From Kalmusia sp. IMI 367209 (taxonomy: Eukaryota; Ascomycota; Dothideomycetes; Pleosporales; Didymosphaeriaceae): a stretch of 64,000 nt of DNA. The notes below the pieces were generated by a model. That model ran no database searches, was not told where the DNA came from, and saw nothing but the letters and a program-made list of their open reading frames with translations. Each line of letters starts with the position of its first letter. Positions within the stretch are counted from its first letter, which is position 1. Shown here one piece after another: positions 34,504 through 46,628 of the stretch. The DNA is taken from NCBI GenBank assembly GCA_027946365.1, contig JAPEUQ010000006.1, positions 1,302,001-1,366,000 of the forward strand. Direction: 5' to 3'. The position numbers and the translations under genes are program-made.

Positions 34504-37041
34504 TTTCGAAGTTTATGTCGTCCTTGGGGGCTTCGTGGGGCCGAATGCGCTCGTGGATATTTAAGTTCGCGTCAGAGTCAACGGGGCGATGACTCATCAC
34601 GACTATCCATGCCGCCCATTCTAGGCAACATGGGCGGAGTCAGTCAAGAACTAGAGAACTCAGCAGTAGTACCTGTCCGTTGGAGAAGGGGAACTTATAA
34701 AAAAAGACAGGGCCGCCTCAAAGGCGGCAGGTGGAACAACCCGCACAGACTTCCACCACGGACTCCCTCCTCCACATTAACGTACGAACATCAATCTCCA
34801 TCCGAACATACGTCATTGACACGGTCCCAAGTCTGGCTAAGAGCATGCTGCAGAGGAGACGGTCTTATGATCAGCAAACAGCCTCACCCAGAGAGCGTCA
34901 CAGAGCAGTCTAAGCGACTACACAGTCTCGCAGACAATGTTGATAGACAGGTCGAAGCCTTGATCCTCACTCTAGAGAGGTCCCATCTTCAAAGTCTTTA
35001 AGCTATGTGTTGCGCCTCTTATTCTAACTCCGAGGGCCTCTGATGTGGTTGTCGTGTTTGATCGACCGCAAACTTCTTGTAGCTGTGCCCCTTGTTGTAG
35101 TAGCCTTTCCTCAGAAGAGTAGTTGGCGTAGATCAGACTGAAGTCGAGCACGTACGCAACGCTTCGTAACAAGTCAATTGTTTTATACCCCGCTCTTCTT
35201 TGCATTCCCACTGCACCGGAACCTTCGTCTCCGTAGACCATGACGCGCCGAGTGGCAATATCCTAGTCGAAACAGCACAACAACGGCGCAACTCTCTGTC
35301 TAGACACCGTCATTTGAGGGATCCAAATGCTTCTCTCTGTGTGTGGTAGCATGACTCTCTGAGACTTGTCTTTGTTTCCTTCCCGTTTCCCGATGAGGGG
35401 TTGGAAGGCGTGTGATGCGGACAAACGACATCCTCAAAAACCGCATGGTCACGTCCGTAAGAGCAAAATAGCTATTCGGACGAAGAGGTGGATAAACGCT
35501 CGCTAATCCAGCTGTACGCTAAACGTACAGGTTGACGACTAACGCGACTGGCCGGATATTACTGAAGTAACAGCTGTCGATGATAAAAATCGTGACGCAG
35601 GCGTCGAGACGTCGTGATATCATATGAGGTTGGAGAACTGGTTAGGACTTGCGTCCTTGTTGGGGTTATCAGAACGGACATATAGCCTAGTTACTGATTA
35701 GGTGCACGAAATCTTCATCGTCGTCGTCACAAGTAATCTCTGTGCCTTCCACTCTAAGGTACAAACGCTACGTCCCAAGTCCAACACACGTAGAGCCTCT
35801 GAAGCAACCTAATTGAACGTTCAAGGTTTCGGGTCCGGAGCGTGACGATCCGTCATATGAAGACAACAACACACTGAGCCACGTTGAGACCTCGCTGGGC
35901 ATACGCCTTTCTGACGAGTGGATCTCTGCAGCATACAGTGTGAAATGTCCGTTTGTAAGACTCGACTCGTAGTCAGAACCGCGCTCTCCCTACACCTATC
36001 CAGTCTATCGAAGGTACTCCAAAGGTGCGTGATTGAGTTTGGTACTTGGTGTTGCAACTCTCTTACAGTTTATAGAGCAGAGAAAACAAGTGCGGAAACG
36101 GTATTCAAGATCCCAAAGACGATCCTCATCTGAGGTGTCTGGCACCTCCCTCCAGGTCTCTCCTCGAAACGTTACCTCGACGATCAATCGAAGCTATCCA
36201 TGATGGCCAGAGTCTGTTGCACAGTTGAGGAGTCGACGTGTTCTTCGCTTGAAGACTTTAATACCCCGATGGGCACATGAAACCTCAATTTGATGCTCGA
36301 AGCTTCCTGTACCTCGAGTCTTCCTTTTTGAGCCTTCCTGCAGAACGTCGCACCCGTAGGCACGCCGGCAGCTATCCAGCGTCTTTTCGGAAGGTCGGCG
36401 ACATGACCGCGATGCTGTTCGCGCGCGTATGAAACGCGACGAATACCAAAAGACGATTAGGGTTAAGATCCGAGCCCGCCCTCCTCAAGCACTACCCCAA
36501 TGTTGCCACTGGAGCGCAAAGATATAAGGATACAGAAAACCCGTTGAGACCGTACTGAGAGGCTCGGGTTGTCTATCAATGCACGTGCGCGAGGCGCTGT
36601 TGAGCATTCCGATTGGAAGACGGGCTTCGGCAACTATGGGGAAAGTGACATGCAATTGTAGCTTGCTGGCAAGCGAGCGAAGAATTGGTGACTAGAGAGA
36701 TTGTTGCGCGCCGTCCCGCTATTGTTGACCTGTTCAGAGGTTGCCAGCGGCTTATCGAGGTCCAGAATCCAGTGGCGGTGTACCTTGGAAAGCGGTGGAA
36801 GATTGATAGGAAACAAATCTGTGTGATGCGGAGTTGTTGGGGTTGTTATTGTGGAAGAAAATAGACAAGAGCTTCGTTTTGAGGCGATAGGGACGCGTGC
36901 ATTTAAAACACGCTAGTCGGTACAAGTTAGCTCGAACCGCGCCATCACGCTTTCGTTTTCACGTGCTGATCAATCGACCGCTGTTCTCATCGCCACCTCT
37001 GCCACGTCGCTCAACGTGTAGCATCTTTTAAAGAATCCGAC
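34504..37041. other. Intergenic, possible small uncharacterised ORF only
   Basis: About 2.5 kb without a supported gene. One plus-strand frame (ATG at 34609, ending 35001) has a mildly helical C-terminus (TEQSKRLHSLADNVD) but no known domain; I leave it uncalled. Bases just before 37042 are probably the Rtp1-like promoter. Confidence 0.45.
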
Positions 37042-40000
37042 ATGGGTGCTGTGGAGAACACAGTAGATGCAGCTGCTGACTTCATCGGCCCGTTCCTTGG
37101 AAAAGGACCCATACCACAGGAAGAAGCCGTTGATCCTCCACGCCTCGTCAAAGAGTCGCTATCTCATCTGCAAGCAATCAATGCTGCTGAGCAGGGTGCA
37201 GGCCCCGATGAGCCGTACGATGGTTCTCTCGTAGGCGTCGTGTATGGTCTGCTCGATCTGATAACCTCGATGGGCATCTTACCTTACCTCTCCCACGGGG
37301 TCGTCTTTGGTCAGCGTCCGCGATCCGTTCTAGTTGTATCGGTGCCAGTACACACCAGCTCTGAGCGTCAACCCCTCTTTGAAGCAATAAGAACCTTGAT
37401 ACCTATCCTTGACCAGAATGGCGCAGGCGTGCAACCGCTCCTCAGTCAGCGAATCCTTCCCGATGTCGTCTCTGCGCTTGCGGAACTTTCATTCTCTCCA
37501 CAGACATATGATCAAGCACATGCCAACTATCGACCTATATACGAGAGACTTATAGCTAATACTTCTACTTCGCGGATATTGCCCGTACTCACTTCTTTCC
37601 TCCAGCAAGACGTTCCACTATGGTGGAAATTACAGCTATCGAAGGACTTGGAGATGGTGCCCCTTCGCCCCCATGGAGTCCGCCACACGATCGAGTTTCT
37701 GGCATTGTCTTACTTGTCCAAGAACTCCCAAGTCCCACAGGACGCTTCGGGCCCACAAGCCAAATTACCTCTTCCTATTGAGTCTATCACACAAGCTGCA
37801 CGGTTGCTTAGCTCTGTTCCTAGCGAGATGACTCAAGATGCGTGGTTTACACAACTCGCCCCTCAATTGTTTACTTTATTAGACGGGACCGAAGGGAAAG
37901 AGCTCAGTCGCGCAGCAGGACAAATAATTGCAGGGGGCATCTTGAACAAAAAGAGTACAGGGGCGCCAAAGACAATCGGCTGGGAACTTTTTGCCCGGCC
38001 ATTACTCGATACCATATCTCCGAAATTAGCTGGAGAAGCGCGCTTGAGCAAGAGTACGGCAGGCCAGGTCATAGTAGATGAACAAGACTTACGGTTGGCC
38101 CTGCGACGGCTAGCCACTATCGCGTCTTCATACTCGCACCCTGGACTCTTGAAAAGGCTAGTTGGTCCAATCATTCTTCCGTTGTGGGCGCTTCTCACTC
38201 ATGCTTCGTCGCGCCCTTCTCTTGACAAGGGTTGGTCGGAACTCTCTCGCGCAATCATGCTCCGTTACTTGTCGCTTGCTTGCGAAGTACCGCGAGTTAG
38301 TACTGTCTCCAACAATATTTTTTGGGATGGTGAGCCTCTATGGAAGTTTGATCCTGGCTCCCAGGGTGGCATTGAAATCCGGTCGCGGGCCCAGAATAGT
38401 GATGACATCGGTGACATGGGGGGTATACTTGTGAAGATGTCTAAGATCGACCAATACGTGGGTCTATTAGTTTCGTTATTAGTTGACGCCAACATCGAAG
38501 ACTCCGTTGCTGGTGCGATCTTCATACAGTCCACGAGAAAATGGCTCTCACCCACATTAACATCGGCCTCTTTGACTCACGAGCCCGATATAGATCCGCT
38601 GTTAGCTCTCGTTGATGCGAAGTTTTCTGAAGCACTGGCTACACGGTTCAAAGACAATTTTGCTCGCAGTCCCCAACATATTGTTGAACTTATGTGTCAG
38701 CTTCTCCAGAAGTTTGTCGAGGAACATCAAGCAGGAGCAAGAAACCTGAAAAACAGAGATAAACCCAGTCGAGCCAATTTAGGGAGAATGATGCAACCTT
38801 CGTTTACTACAAACATAGAGGGCAATGAGACAGGATCTGAAGATCTAGTGTCATTCGCCCTTAGCATCGTCAACACCCTACTCTCATCTCCAGCCTTTAA
38901 TCCGTCACCAGAGATCCAAACAGTAACTGAGAACATGATCCCATCTCTTAAATATCTAACCCAAGCCGGACACGAGCCTTCGATCTCGCCCTTGATCAGC
39001 AATGCCGCAACAAACGTTCTACAGCTAATAACCCCTGCTTCGGTCTCTACACCGTCTACGGATCCACAGTCTCAGCACCGTGCAACCTTAAAAGTTGCCC
39101 TCGCAGATCTGACCTCGCCGGAACCACCAAACCGGACGTGGGCTGTGTCAACCATAGGTAAACTAATTCAGGATCCTGTCGCGTTTCCGATCATTGATGT
39201 ACCCTCCATCACACATATGCTCCTTTCAGCCTCTGTAGCTGACGCCGAATCCTACGTGTATACAGCCGCGATCCCTGTCATCGTAGATCTGGCAACCCGC
39301 GTCCCAAACCCTACCATACGCATCATCGTTGATGCGTTCATCGACATCGACGAACAGTCCCTGCGTCTCAAGAAGGAAAAGGAAATCGAACAAGCACTAG
39401 ACTTCCGGCTCCGCGTTGGTGAGATACTAAATAACTTTGTACTGGAAGATTTATTTTGGCTTTCAAGTACAGTCCTTTCGGCAAAACATACGAGTCTCAA
39501 AGCTATCATCGAGGCAACCCTATCTCTTGCTTCTCGCCGTGGCCAGCGCAAACAAACACTCATGAAGCGTGACCTGCTCGCAGAAGCAAATCGGAAATTG
39601 CAAGAAGAAGGCGAGGCAGCATGGGGAGGCCCGATCCCCAATCTTCTCGATCCGGAAGGAGAGAACCCTGCCGAACAAGTAGAACGTGATGCACTCCTCA
39701 AAATTGTGCAAGGCTGGGAAAACACGGGTACAGAAGAAGATGTGCGCATTCGTGCTTCTGCGCTAAGCATTTTGGGAAGCATTATGGAGAGTCGACTTGA
39801 GCTGTTGAGCCAAATTACGGTGGATGCGGCGCTGCAAATGGTACTTCTCATTCTTACGATGGAGACTGCGGAAGCGAAGGGTATCCTGAGACGTGCTGCT
39901 GCGCTTGTTGTAATGGGTCTCTTAAGAGGTATGGACAGCCAGCTTGAACAGGGGAAGGAGAGTGTAGCAGGTCTAGGAGTTCGTCAAATCGAGGAGGTGC

Positions 40001-40233
40001 AGCGAGTAATGAAGTGGGTAAAGGACGAAGATGTGGACGGACTGGTCAAAGATCATGCAAATAGCGTGGTGGAGGGATTGGAGACATGGGAAATGAAAAA
40101 GCTTTACAAGATTCGGGATCAAGGGTCGAGACTGGGACCTGATCTGGGTCTTGAAGGAAATCTGCAAGGTCTGAATGTACAGCCTTTACAGGAGACAGGC
40201 AGGAAAAGTCTAATTGTAGAAGAGATTGAGTAG
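37042..40233 (+). CDS. rtp1: Rtp1/Tango6-like protein (RNA polymerase II assembly/transport factor)
   Basis: A single large exon of 1063 aa, unusual here, where most genes are split. The protein is all-helical, HEAT-repeat-like throughout. The region near 675-800, with LKVALADLTSPEPPNRTWAV and an RIIVDAFIDIDEQSLRLK stretch, matches my memory of the RTP1 C1 domain. The Leu/Met-rich helices near 910-980 (KGILRRAAALVVMGLLRGM) match the short C2 domain. Yeast Rtp1 and animal TANGO6 proteins help assemble RNA polymerase II and bring it into the nucleus. The N-terminal 650 residues are poorly conserved in this family, and no motif was recognised there. Annotation rests on overall architecture and the C-terminal phrases, so it is good but not certain. 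Confidence 0.78.
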   Translation: MGAVENTVDAAADFIGPFLGKGPIPQEEAVDPPRLVKESLSHLQAINAAEQGAGPDEPYDGSLVGVVYGLLDLITSMGILPYLSHGVVFGQRPRSVLVVSVPVHTSSERQPLFEAIRTLIPILDQNGAGVQPLLSQRILPDVVSALAELSFSPQTYDQAHANYRPIYERLIANTSTSRILPVLTSFLQQDVPLWWKLQLSKDLEMVPLRPHGVRHTIEFLALSYLSKNSQVPQDASGPQAKLPLPIESITQAARLLSSVPSEMTQDAWFTQLAPQLFTLLDGTEGKELSRAAGQIIAGGILNKKSTGAPKTIGWELFARPLLDTISPKLAGEARLSKSTAGQVIVDEQDLRLALRRLATIASSYSHPGLLKRLVGPIILPLWALLTHASSRPSLDKGWSELSRAIMLRYLSLACEVPRVSTVSNNIFWDGEPLWKFDPGSQGGIEIRSRAQNSDDIGDMGGILVKMSKIDQYVGLLVSLLVDANIEDSVAGAIFIQSTRKWLSPTLTSASLTHEPDIDPLLALVDAKFSEALATRFKDNFARSPQHIVELMCQLLQKFVEEHQAGARNLKNRDKPSRANLGRMMQPSFTTNIEGNETGSEDLVSFALSIVNTLLSSPAFNPSPEIQTVTENMIPSLKYLTQAGHEPSISPLISNAATNVLQLITPASVSTPSTDPQSQHRATLKVALADLTSPEPPNRTWAVSTIGKLIQDPVAFPIIDVPSITHMLLSASVADAESYVYTAAIPVIVDLATRVPNPTIRIIVDAFIDIDEQSLRLKKEKEIEQALDFRLRVGEILNNFVLEDLFWLSSTVLSAKHTSLKAIIEATLSLASRRGQRKQTLMKRDLLAEANRKLQEEGEAAWGGPIPNLLDPEGENPAEQVERDALLKIVQGWENTGTEEDVRIRASALSILGSIMESRLELLSQITVDAALQMVLLILTMETAEAKGILRRAAALVVMGLLRGMDSQLEQGKESVAGLGVRQIEEVQRVMKWVKDEDVDGLVKDHANSVVEGLETWEMKKLYKIRDQGSRLGPDLGLEGNLQGLNVQPLQETGRKSLIVEEIE

Positions 40234-40475
40234 CGTTCTGCAGCAGTTCTAGTCTCAATGCCATTGACGCCACCAGTTTATTGCTATTCATGCGCCAATG
40301 GTTTTCGTGGTATCAAAATGATTTTTGCGCGTGTTTCGTCATCAATGCCCATGCATCGCATCGCAGATATGATCCGCAGTCTCTGGTTGCACGCGCAGTG
40401 CCTGCGAAGTATCTTGGAGTCCCTTTCCCTTTCGTTCCAATTCAAGAATGTGTGCCCAACTCCATATATACCCTC

Positions 40476-40917
40476 TCAACCCGACATGCTCGTGTCCTTT
40501 GGTGTCTTCGGTTCCACCTGGTCTGCGGCTCCGATCCAGAGGACGTTGTTGCACCTTTGCATGGTCAGTTTTCTGCCTACTAACCCAGATACCTAGGCAA
40601 TGCGAACCTTATCAACACCTGCCCAAGCTGCCCAGAGCTCTGTCCATTGATAAACTCCTCCGTGTTGTTCAACTGGATGTTCATGTAGAGATCCACTGAA
40701 ACGAGGCGGCCCTTATACTCGGTCTCGCCCCACTTAAGGCGCACGAGGATGTCTTTGTCGACCCTACTGGGGTCAGTAATCGCGCAATTCAAAGGATAGC
40801 CTTGCGCGGAACGTACAAGCTCTGGAGCATGGGCCGGGGGTTGAAAGGTGCGACTGGAGCCTGTTGCCGCGTTAGCATTGCGCTGAGAGACTGAGCTGGC
40901 AGGAGCCTTGCACTCAT
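40476..40917 (-). CDS. Small nuclear ribonucleoprotein F (SmF)
   Basis: A core spliceosomal Sm protein that sits in the heptameric ring on U1, U2, U4 and U5 snRNAs. Three exons on the minus strand, 40917-40817, 40763-40608 and 40554-40476, give 111 aa. The Sm1 motif is [25 protein letters not shown]; Sm2 is [15 protein letters not shown], formed only after the last splice. NTEEFINGQ is the typical SmF connector, and [11 protein letters not shown] is the family's usual start. The model has about 24 residues ahead of that (ATG in the context caccATGAG); most SmF proteins begin within a few residues of the NP motif. Initiation at the internal Met 14 or an unseen 5' intron are alternatives. It is divergent from the CZIB gene. 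Confidence 0.85.
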
Positions 40918-41147
40918 GGTGAAAACGGTATAGGGTTTACGACTGGCGGTCGAAGGATCGTGGAAATTAGACGCCGTAAGTAGTTGAGATATACGCGGTA
41001 GAGAGCTTCCACATGGTAAGAGAAAGTTCTCGGCTGATGTTCGGGCCAATCGGGCGCCAAACTCACCCCGCCCGCGAAGCTCCATGCTCCATGCTTCAAG
41101 CTCGCTGCGAAGTTGCCCCAAGCCTTAGTATTGTATTTGTCAACAAC
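40918..41147. promoter_or_regulatory. Shared divergent promoter, SmF / CZIB protein
   Basis: 230 bp between the divergent starts. No specific element recognised. Confidence 0.45.
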
Positions 41148-41825
41148 ATGGTACTCGCGCTTGCTCTCTCCGCCGAACTGAACGGGCAAGTATCTTATCT
41201 TGGTTGCATTGCCTCTGCTAACACCATCTAGCGTCACCGATCTGCGCCCTACCGACACAGAAGACTCGCCTTTCCACTATACCTTCAAAGTCCAGTGCAC
41301 ATCATGTCGTGAGACACATCCAAATTTTGTCACTATGACTCGTTTCGTACGACATCATTAGTTTGAGCATGAGACAAGGTCTGACAACGGCTCAGGAAAT
41401 GAATGAGATGAGCGGTAGCAGAGGCGAGGCCAACTTTGTCTGGAAGTGCAAAAATTGTAAGGTCGATATGCCCCGACCTAGATATCCTGTATCATGACTA
41501 AATTCATCCAGAGAGAACACTCCGCAAACATCAAGGCAGCACCAGCAAGCTACGAGCAGTCGGATCCGCCGAAGACGGTCAATATATTGGAGTTCGATTG
41601 CAGGGGGTTGGAGTTTACTGAGTTCAAGGCAGAGGTGAGTGGCTAACGTCGCGGGTTGGTTCAACGCTGAGCAAAATAAAGGGCGAATTTCAGGCCACCG
41701 GTGCCGAGTCTGGCACCAAGTTTGCCTCGATTGATCTATCTGAAGGAGAGTGGTTCGATTACGACGAGAAGGCGGGAGAGGAAGTCAGTATCACGAATGT
41801 AACATGGCAGATCCGGAGGGCATAG
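41148..41825 (+). CDS. CXXC zinc-binding protein, DUF866/CZIB family
   Basis: A conserved eukaryotic zinc protein of unclear function (human C1orf123/CZIB). Five exons, 41148-41185, 41232-41346, 41396-41461, 41512-41634 and 41682-41825, give 161 aa, against 160 in human. The two CXXC pairs are visible: CTSC near residue 31 and CKNC near 69. Other family hallmarks are ELNGVTDLRP at the start, SGSRGEANFVWKC, ILEFDCRGLEFTEF, and the ending ESGTKF...GEWFDYDEKAGEEVSI. The first intron is a GC-AG intron: exon 1 ends AACGG and the intron begins gcaagt, ending ccatctag. No GT donor nearby preserves the frame. The remaining introns are 47-50 bp GT-AG. Identity is secure; the biological role is not known. 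Confidence 0.9.
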
Positions 41826-43542
41826 ATCGATTTGAAAGATGTGCTGGGTAAACAAGGAATGGAGAATTCGAGCTACCGCACTTCAACAGGAACCTGGGGA
41901 CAAATGAGGGTCTGGCTTAGTCCAGAATAGAACGAAAGATCGGTTCGAATACTTATCTCTCGTGATTATCTACCATTGAAGGGGAATTTGACAACCAAAT
42001 CTTTCAAATATGACCAAGGCGCTTCGAGTCCAAACCATGGCGGTTGGAAGTGACATATGCTTCTTCTTGCCCAGGACAGCCCTCAGTCGTATCGCCTCAT
42101 TAGTCACTAAACGACCACATGTAAAAAAAAAACTGGATCACTAAGTTATTTCTACCCTACAATCGATTACCACTAACTTTAGATTAGTAAATACGCGCTT
42201 CGATTATGGTGACTATATCTAACAGTCATTGCTATCCAGTCAGATTAACGGATCCCGACGGAACGAGAAAGATTACTGCCAAAAAAACCGATACGCCATT
42301 AACCTTAGTAGACATGGTCATCCGCTGTAGCGTACTACTTTGCACCTCCACATGAGTTGTAGATCCTAGGCTGGGTTACTAACTTAGTGGTCAATGATTC
42401 AACCCTGCCAAAATCTAAGTGGTGAGTGCTTTCGCAGCCTGGAGAACCCACGCCGATGATTCATAGAGCAGTGCGACCAATCGTAGATCCTTATGTGTTG
42501 TGAGTGAAGTAAAGAATCATGTATATAGCGTGAACGGCGAGGAAGCAGGTGATGAATACGTTCAAGTCCCCCCCCCCATAGTCCGGCAATATTGCCGAAT
42601 ACCACCACGGTCGCGAACAAGATTAAATTCTCTATGCTATTAGCGTGACACGCTTCGGCGCGCTCATACTCAGCGAAAGTCTCGGCGGGAAAGTGTGGAT
42701 TGAGTTCGGCCTTAAGGTCGCCAGAAGGGGTGTTGCAATGATCCCGTATGAGAAGTTAGCCCTTCATAGCAACTTTGATGGCGTAAGCTTGAGGGGGTTT
42801 CATAGGACCCAGTAAGCTAGAATGGCGAGGTTAGATGTATAAGAGTCAAGAAGTTGACACCTTTACTGGTGTGGTTTCGGGCGTTAGCGGGTGCAAGTGT
42901 GAATGCGAGTTTCGAATGGGTTGTTCAGTGCTTTGACCAACGTGAGAGGGCTGAAGAACCAGTAATCTCGAGTATGTAAACTAAGCCGCGTCGTAGCAAA
43001 GTAATGGGTGACAAGCAGCCCAATACTGATGTCAGCGCAGTCCGTCGCTCAACGTAATTCTCATCATTCATTTATGAGCATCATTGGAGAATTTGCTTTT
43101 TAGTCTAAGTGAGTTGTTTCACGTACTGTGAGATTCAAACCTAAAGAAATCCGCAGGATCAATGTTCCATAGCGTGAGCAAACAGGGTTAGCGCTGATCC
43201 TGGGTATCTCCAATACTGCGCATTGTGACGGTCACCTTCATGCGCTCGACAAACCTGCTCTCAAAATTCGGGCAGGCATCACAGGAGAAAGGAGCCACCT
43301 TGCGCGTCCGTCTATAACCATTATGTTGCACTGCCATCCGCAAGCGGAGCGTACAGTCTCCGATCTGAGACCTTCTGCCTATGGCGAAGCCTCGCGTGAC
43401 CAGCCCCATGGACCTTTGTGAAGATGCCTGAACACGGCACGAGCTCGCATCACACGGGCTAGGAGAGCAAGATGCTAGAGCAATAGTTCAACGCCATTTC
43501 ATTCAACACTGTCGATGCTGCCACTTCGACCTCACTGCCAAA
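41826..43542. other. Intergenic, nothing recognised
   Basis: About 1.7 kb, locally AT-rich near 42120-42300, with a short C run near 42570. No gene supported. Confidence 0.5.
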
Positions 43543-45482
43543 ATGGAAATACCCTTCCGGTCCGCATCGCCCGCTGAAGATTTACCGTCGTATTACGAAG
43601 ACCTTTGCGATGAAGAAATCCAGGCATCCTTTCGGGACTTCGACAATGGGAGGAATTTCGATATGTTCGACAGGCAGACGCGTAACCCCCGCAGCACCAA
43701 CTTCATCGTTGATTTCGGCGACGATGACGCCTACTGTGCTTTCGATCTAGGATCCGATTCTTTTTCGAGGCTCCTATCCGCACCAAGGCCGGCGAATCTA
43801 CACACACGATGGATTAACCTATGGGTGCCATACCTCCAGAAAGATACGCTCCATGTGCTAGGCAAACATTACGACTTCTCACCAAGGCTGCTAGGCATGA
43901 TGTGCTCTGATCCCCTTCCACCTCGTTCTAGCGCTCTACACATGAAGCAAAGCTCGAACACACTTGGCTCAGCTAGATCTCGTAAAACTCAGCATTCAAA
44001 AAGGTCCACAACGTCAAAGCAGGAAACACTCGATTCAGAAGAGAGCATCGGTATGACCGAGATGATGCATTCGACTCAGCTCGAAATGGTGCGAGACTTG
44101 AGTCACTACCATATCGTTGACGAAGTGTGGCATTGGTCGACGGTAGACTGGGGGCGGCGATGTAAGCTTGCTTGATCAATTGGAATATTTCGTCACTAAT
44201 ACCCCTCAGTCGTCTGCCTAGGCTATAACTCTCTTCATGACGTTCGCACCAAAAAGCCAAGTGATCATAATGACGAGGTTGATAAAAGTCGGGACGTACC
44301 TTCAGCCAAGCGGGTATGGAATTGGCTTCTTCTCACTGAAGACAAAACGGTTATATCCATCTCAGAAGACCCTTTCCCTTTTGCCAATGGCAGCTTGAAG
44401 TCATCTGAACTGAGGACACTTTACACCACCCGAAGAAATCTAGTAAGCGTCTTCCGCCAATTGACAAAAGCCCCCACCCCGCTACGTGAAGCTTCTCTCA
44501 TCATGCTTCCTATTCGACACCGCATTGGGAATAGCGACGAAGAAACGGCACACAGACCTACGGACGCACCCGGGTTGCTATTTTACTATCTTTTTGAGGA
44601 CTGGTTCACGACATACAGCCTAGTGACACGCCGTGAACATGGATACGCTGCTGAACTAGATCGTCTAGTAAGTTCTTCGTAAAGATCTACATTGATACCG
44701 AAAACTGATGGCCTGATAGAGACGAGAAATGCTTGTGCGGGCGAATCTTGAACACGTTGATCAACTTCATCATATCGGCTGTCAATTATCAATTCTGAAG
44801 CGTGTTTATTTAGCTTATGAACTGATCATCGAGCGCGTGTTGAAAAAGCAAGAAGCAACACTCGCGTCATTAAAAAATTCCCATATCGTATCGGGCATGG
44901 AATCGTTAGCATCTTCTATACCCGTTAACATGTCAGGCCCTCAGGTACCAGAAGCCGACAGCCTCTTGGGTGTTTCTCTTAGCTCGGCTGCTCGTGCAAG
45001 GTTCGAGCGGTTGAAGGATCGTATCAAGCTATACGCTCTAAGTGAAATTCAAGAGTGCATCGACCAGAAGGACTCTCTTGTCATGATGGTATGTAGAGCT
45101 GCCTCTCGCTACAATCACTCTGCAATTCTTCCTTCTAACTGAGCATCAGAACTTTAATCTCATTGCCATCAAAGAGTCTTTCAGCGTGGAGCGGCTCACT
45201 CGGGTTACACTTCTCCTCGCAAAAGTGACTATAGTGTTTATGCCGGTCACTCTTATGACTGGCTACTTTTCTATCCAGTTTGCGGGTCTTGAGTTCACTG
45301 TCAAGAGCTATTGGTGGGCATTCGCTGTGGTTCTCGGTGTGAGTATGGTGTTGCTATTCCTTTTTAGCTTCTTTAGCGGGACGCTCGAAGGCAAGATCAT
45401 CACGAGGCCTTGGAGTCGCATTATGTATGATTTCAGCAGGCGATGGTGGATGCATAAGAGAGAGAAAGGTAAAACGTTCTAA
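43543..45482 (+). CDS. CorA-like divalent-cation transporter family protein
   Basis: Four exons, 43543-44161, 44210-44667, 44720-45088 and 45150-45482, give 592 aa. A large soluble N-terminal region (about 490 residues) precedes two C-terminal membrane helices, near LLLAKVTIVFMPVTLMTGYF and WWAFAVVLGVSMVLLFLF. This is the CorA/Mrs2 layout, in which five copies form a Mg2+ channel with a funnel of long helices. The first helix ends in LMTGYFS where true CorA has the GMN selectivity motif; many fungal CorA-like proteins share this loss. The long helix region (around YLAYELIIERVLKKQ) and the DRIKLYALSEIQECIDQKDS helix are consistent. Transport of Mg2+ is therefore not assured. Membrane location (plasma membrane or organelle) cannot be read. 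Confidence 0.82.
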
Positions 45483-46628
45483 CGCGCTCCAACTTGTCAC
45501 GACGCTAGGTGAAGCTTTGTAGACAAGAATTGGGTCTTTGTCAACTATATTTCTTGAAGTCACATTTGCATGCTACGACTAATTCGGCTTCGGGGTATGG
45601 CCGTCAGACAAAGGAAGAGCGCCCTGGAAGTAGTAACGGAGACGAATATAGCTACGGCCGTAAGGTCGTGAGATCTCGACACAGCAACTATTAATTATCA
45701 TGGATATTATGGCTATCTGGCTAAGCTCAGATACCATTTGATATTCTTTGAACCACGTACTCCACAATGACTATGGCACAGAGTTATCACGTACAACTTA
45801 CAAGACCGCCATTTCAACAGCCCAATACCAGCAAGCAGCCTAGATGCTAAATTGATCGGAACTACTGTCGAATCTATGTAAATTCAGTGTTCTAAAAGTC
45901 GTATAGACCTTCACCTCTAAGGATATAGTGGCATCCGCAACATGATCGACCTTATTGTTCACTCCCAACGTTCTTGGAAAGATGCACAATCGATCTCGAG
46001 TCCAGAAATTCTGCAGATATCATATTTGACAGCGTGAAAGACATTGTGCGCTGCTCACATGACCCCTACTGCACTACTGTACCCAACTCACTGAATTCTG
46101 AGAGATCAGCGAAAAGGGAGGACAAAGGCTCTCCAGTAGGCCCTTTGAACACTACCGGATGTTTATTTGTGTGGTGATTGTGATCGCTCATCCTGTCCTT
46201 GGTGCGTATGTTGAACCGCTTGGGTGATGTCTTCATCACTGTAAGCGGGTGCCGTCTCACTGGCGCTTAGTGTAAGAGCATGTGGCGAGGAAGCAACTCT
46301 CCAGCCACAGCAACTCCTCGAACGCCCCCGGTTTGTATCTAAATATATTGCCGTGACATTCTGTACCTGGAGGCTCAATTCGGAGTCGATCCCCCGCCTT
46401 GATTCTGACCCGTCGCTCAAAATGGTAAGCGCATTCAAGATTGTTGCCGAAATGGAGCGGATGACGTAGGTGCAAACTCCAGGTACCTCATTACACAGTT
46501 CGCGTCCGGCCTTTAAATCCGCGCTGCCCGCATTGCCCGTCCTTACTACGTTTCTTAACCTTCGAAATTACCCTTCGAAATCTACCTACCGAACCAAACA
46601 CGTCTTGCGACTGAAAACCAGTGTCAAC
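45483..46628. other. Intergenic, nothing recognised
   Basis: Short overlapping frames only; no gene or RNA recognised. Confidence 0.5.

Noticed and set aside
34492..35001. 169-codon frame after the GNAT gene
   Set aside because: Opens through the GNAT 5' end, composition not gene-like, no domain; possibly a decayed fragment.
36458..36470. ttagggtta, like a telomere repeat
   Set aside because: Only one and a half units, expected by chance; no array.
40914..41258. Minus-strand frame across the SmF/CZIB promoter
   Set aside because: Antisense to CZIB exon 1, no family resemblance.
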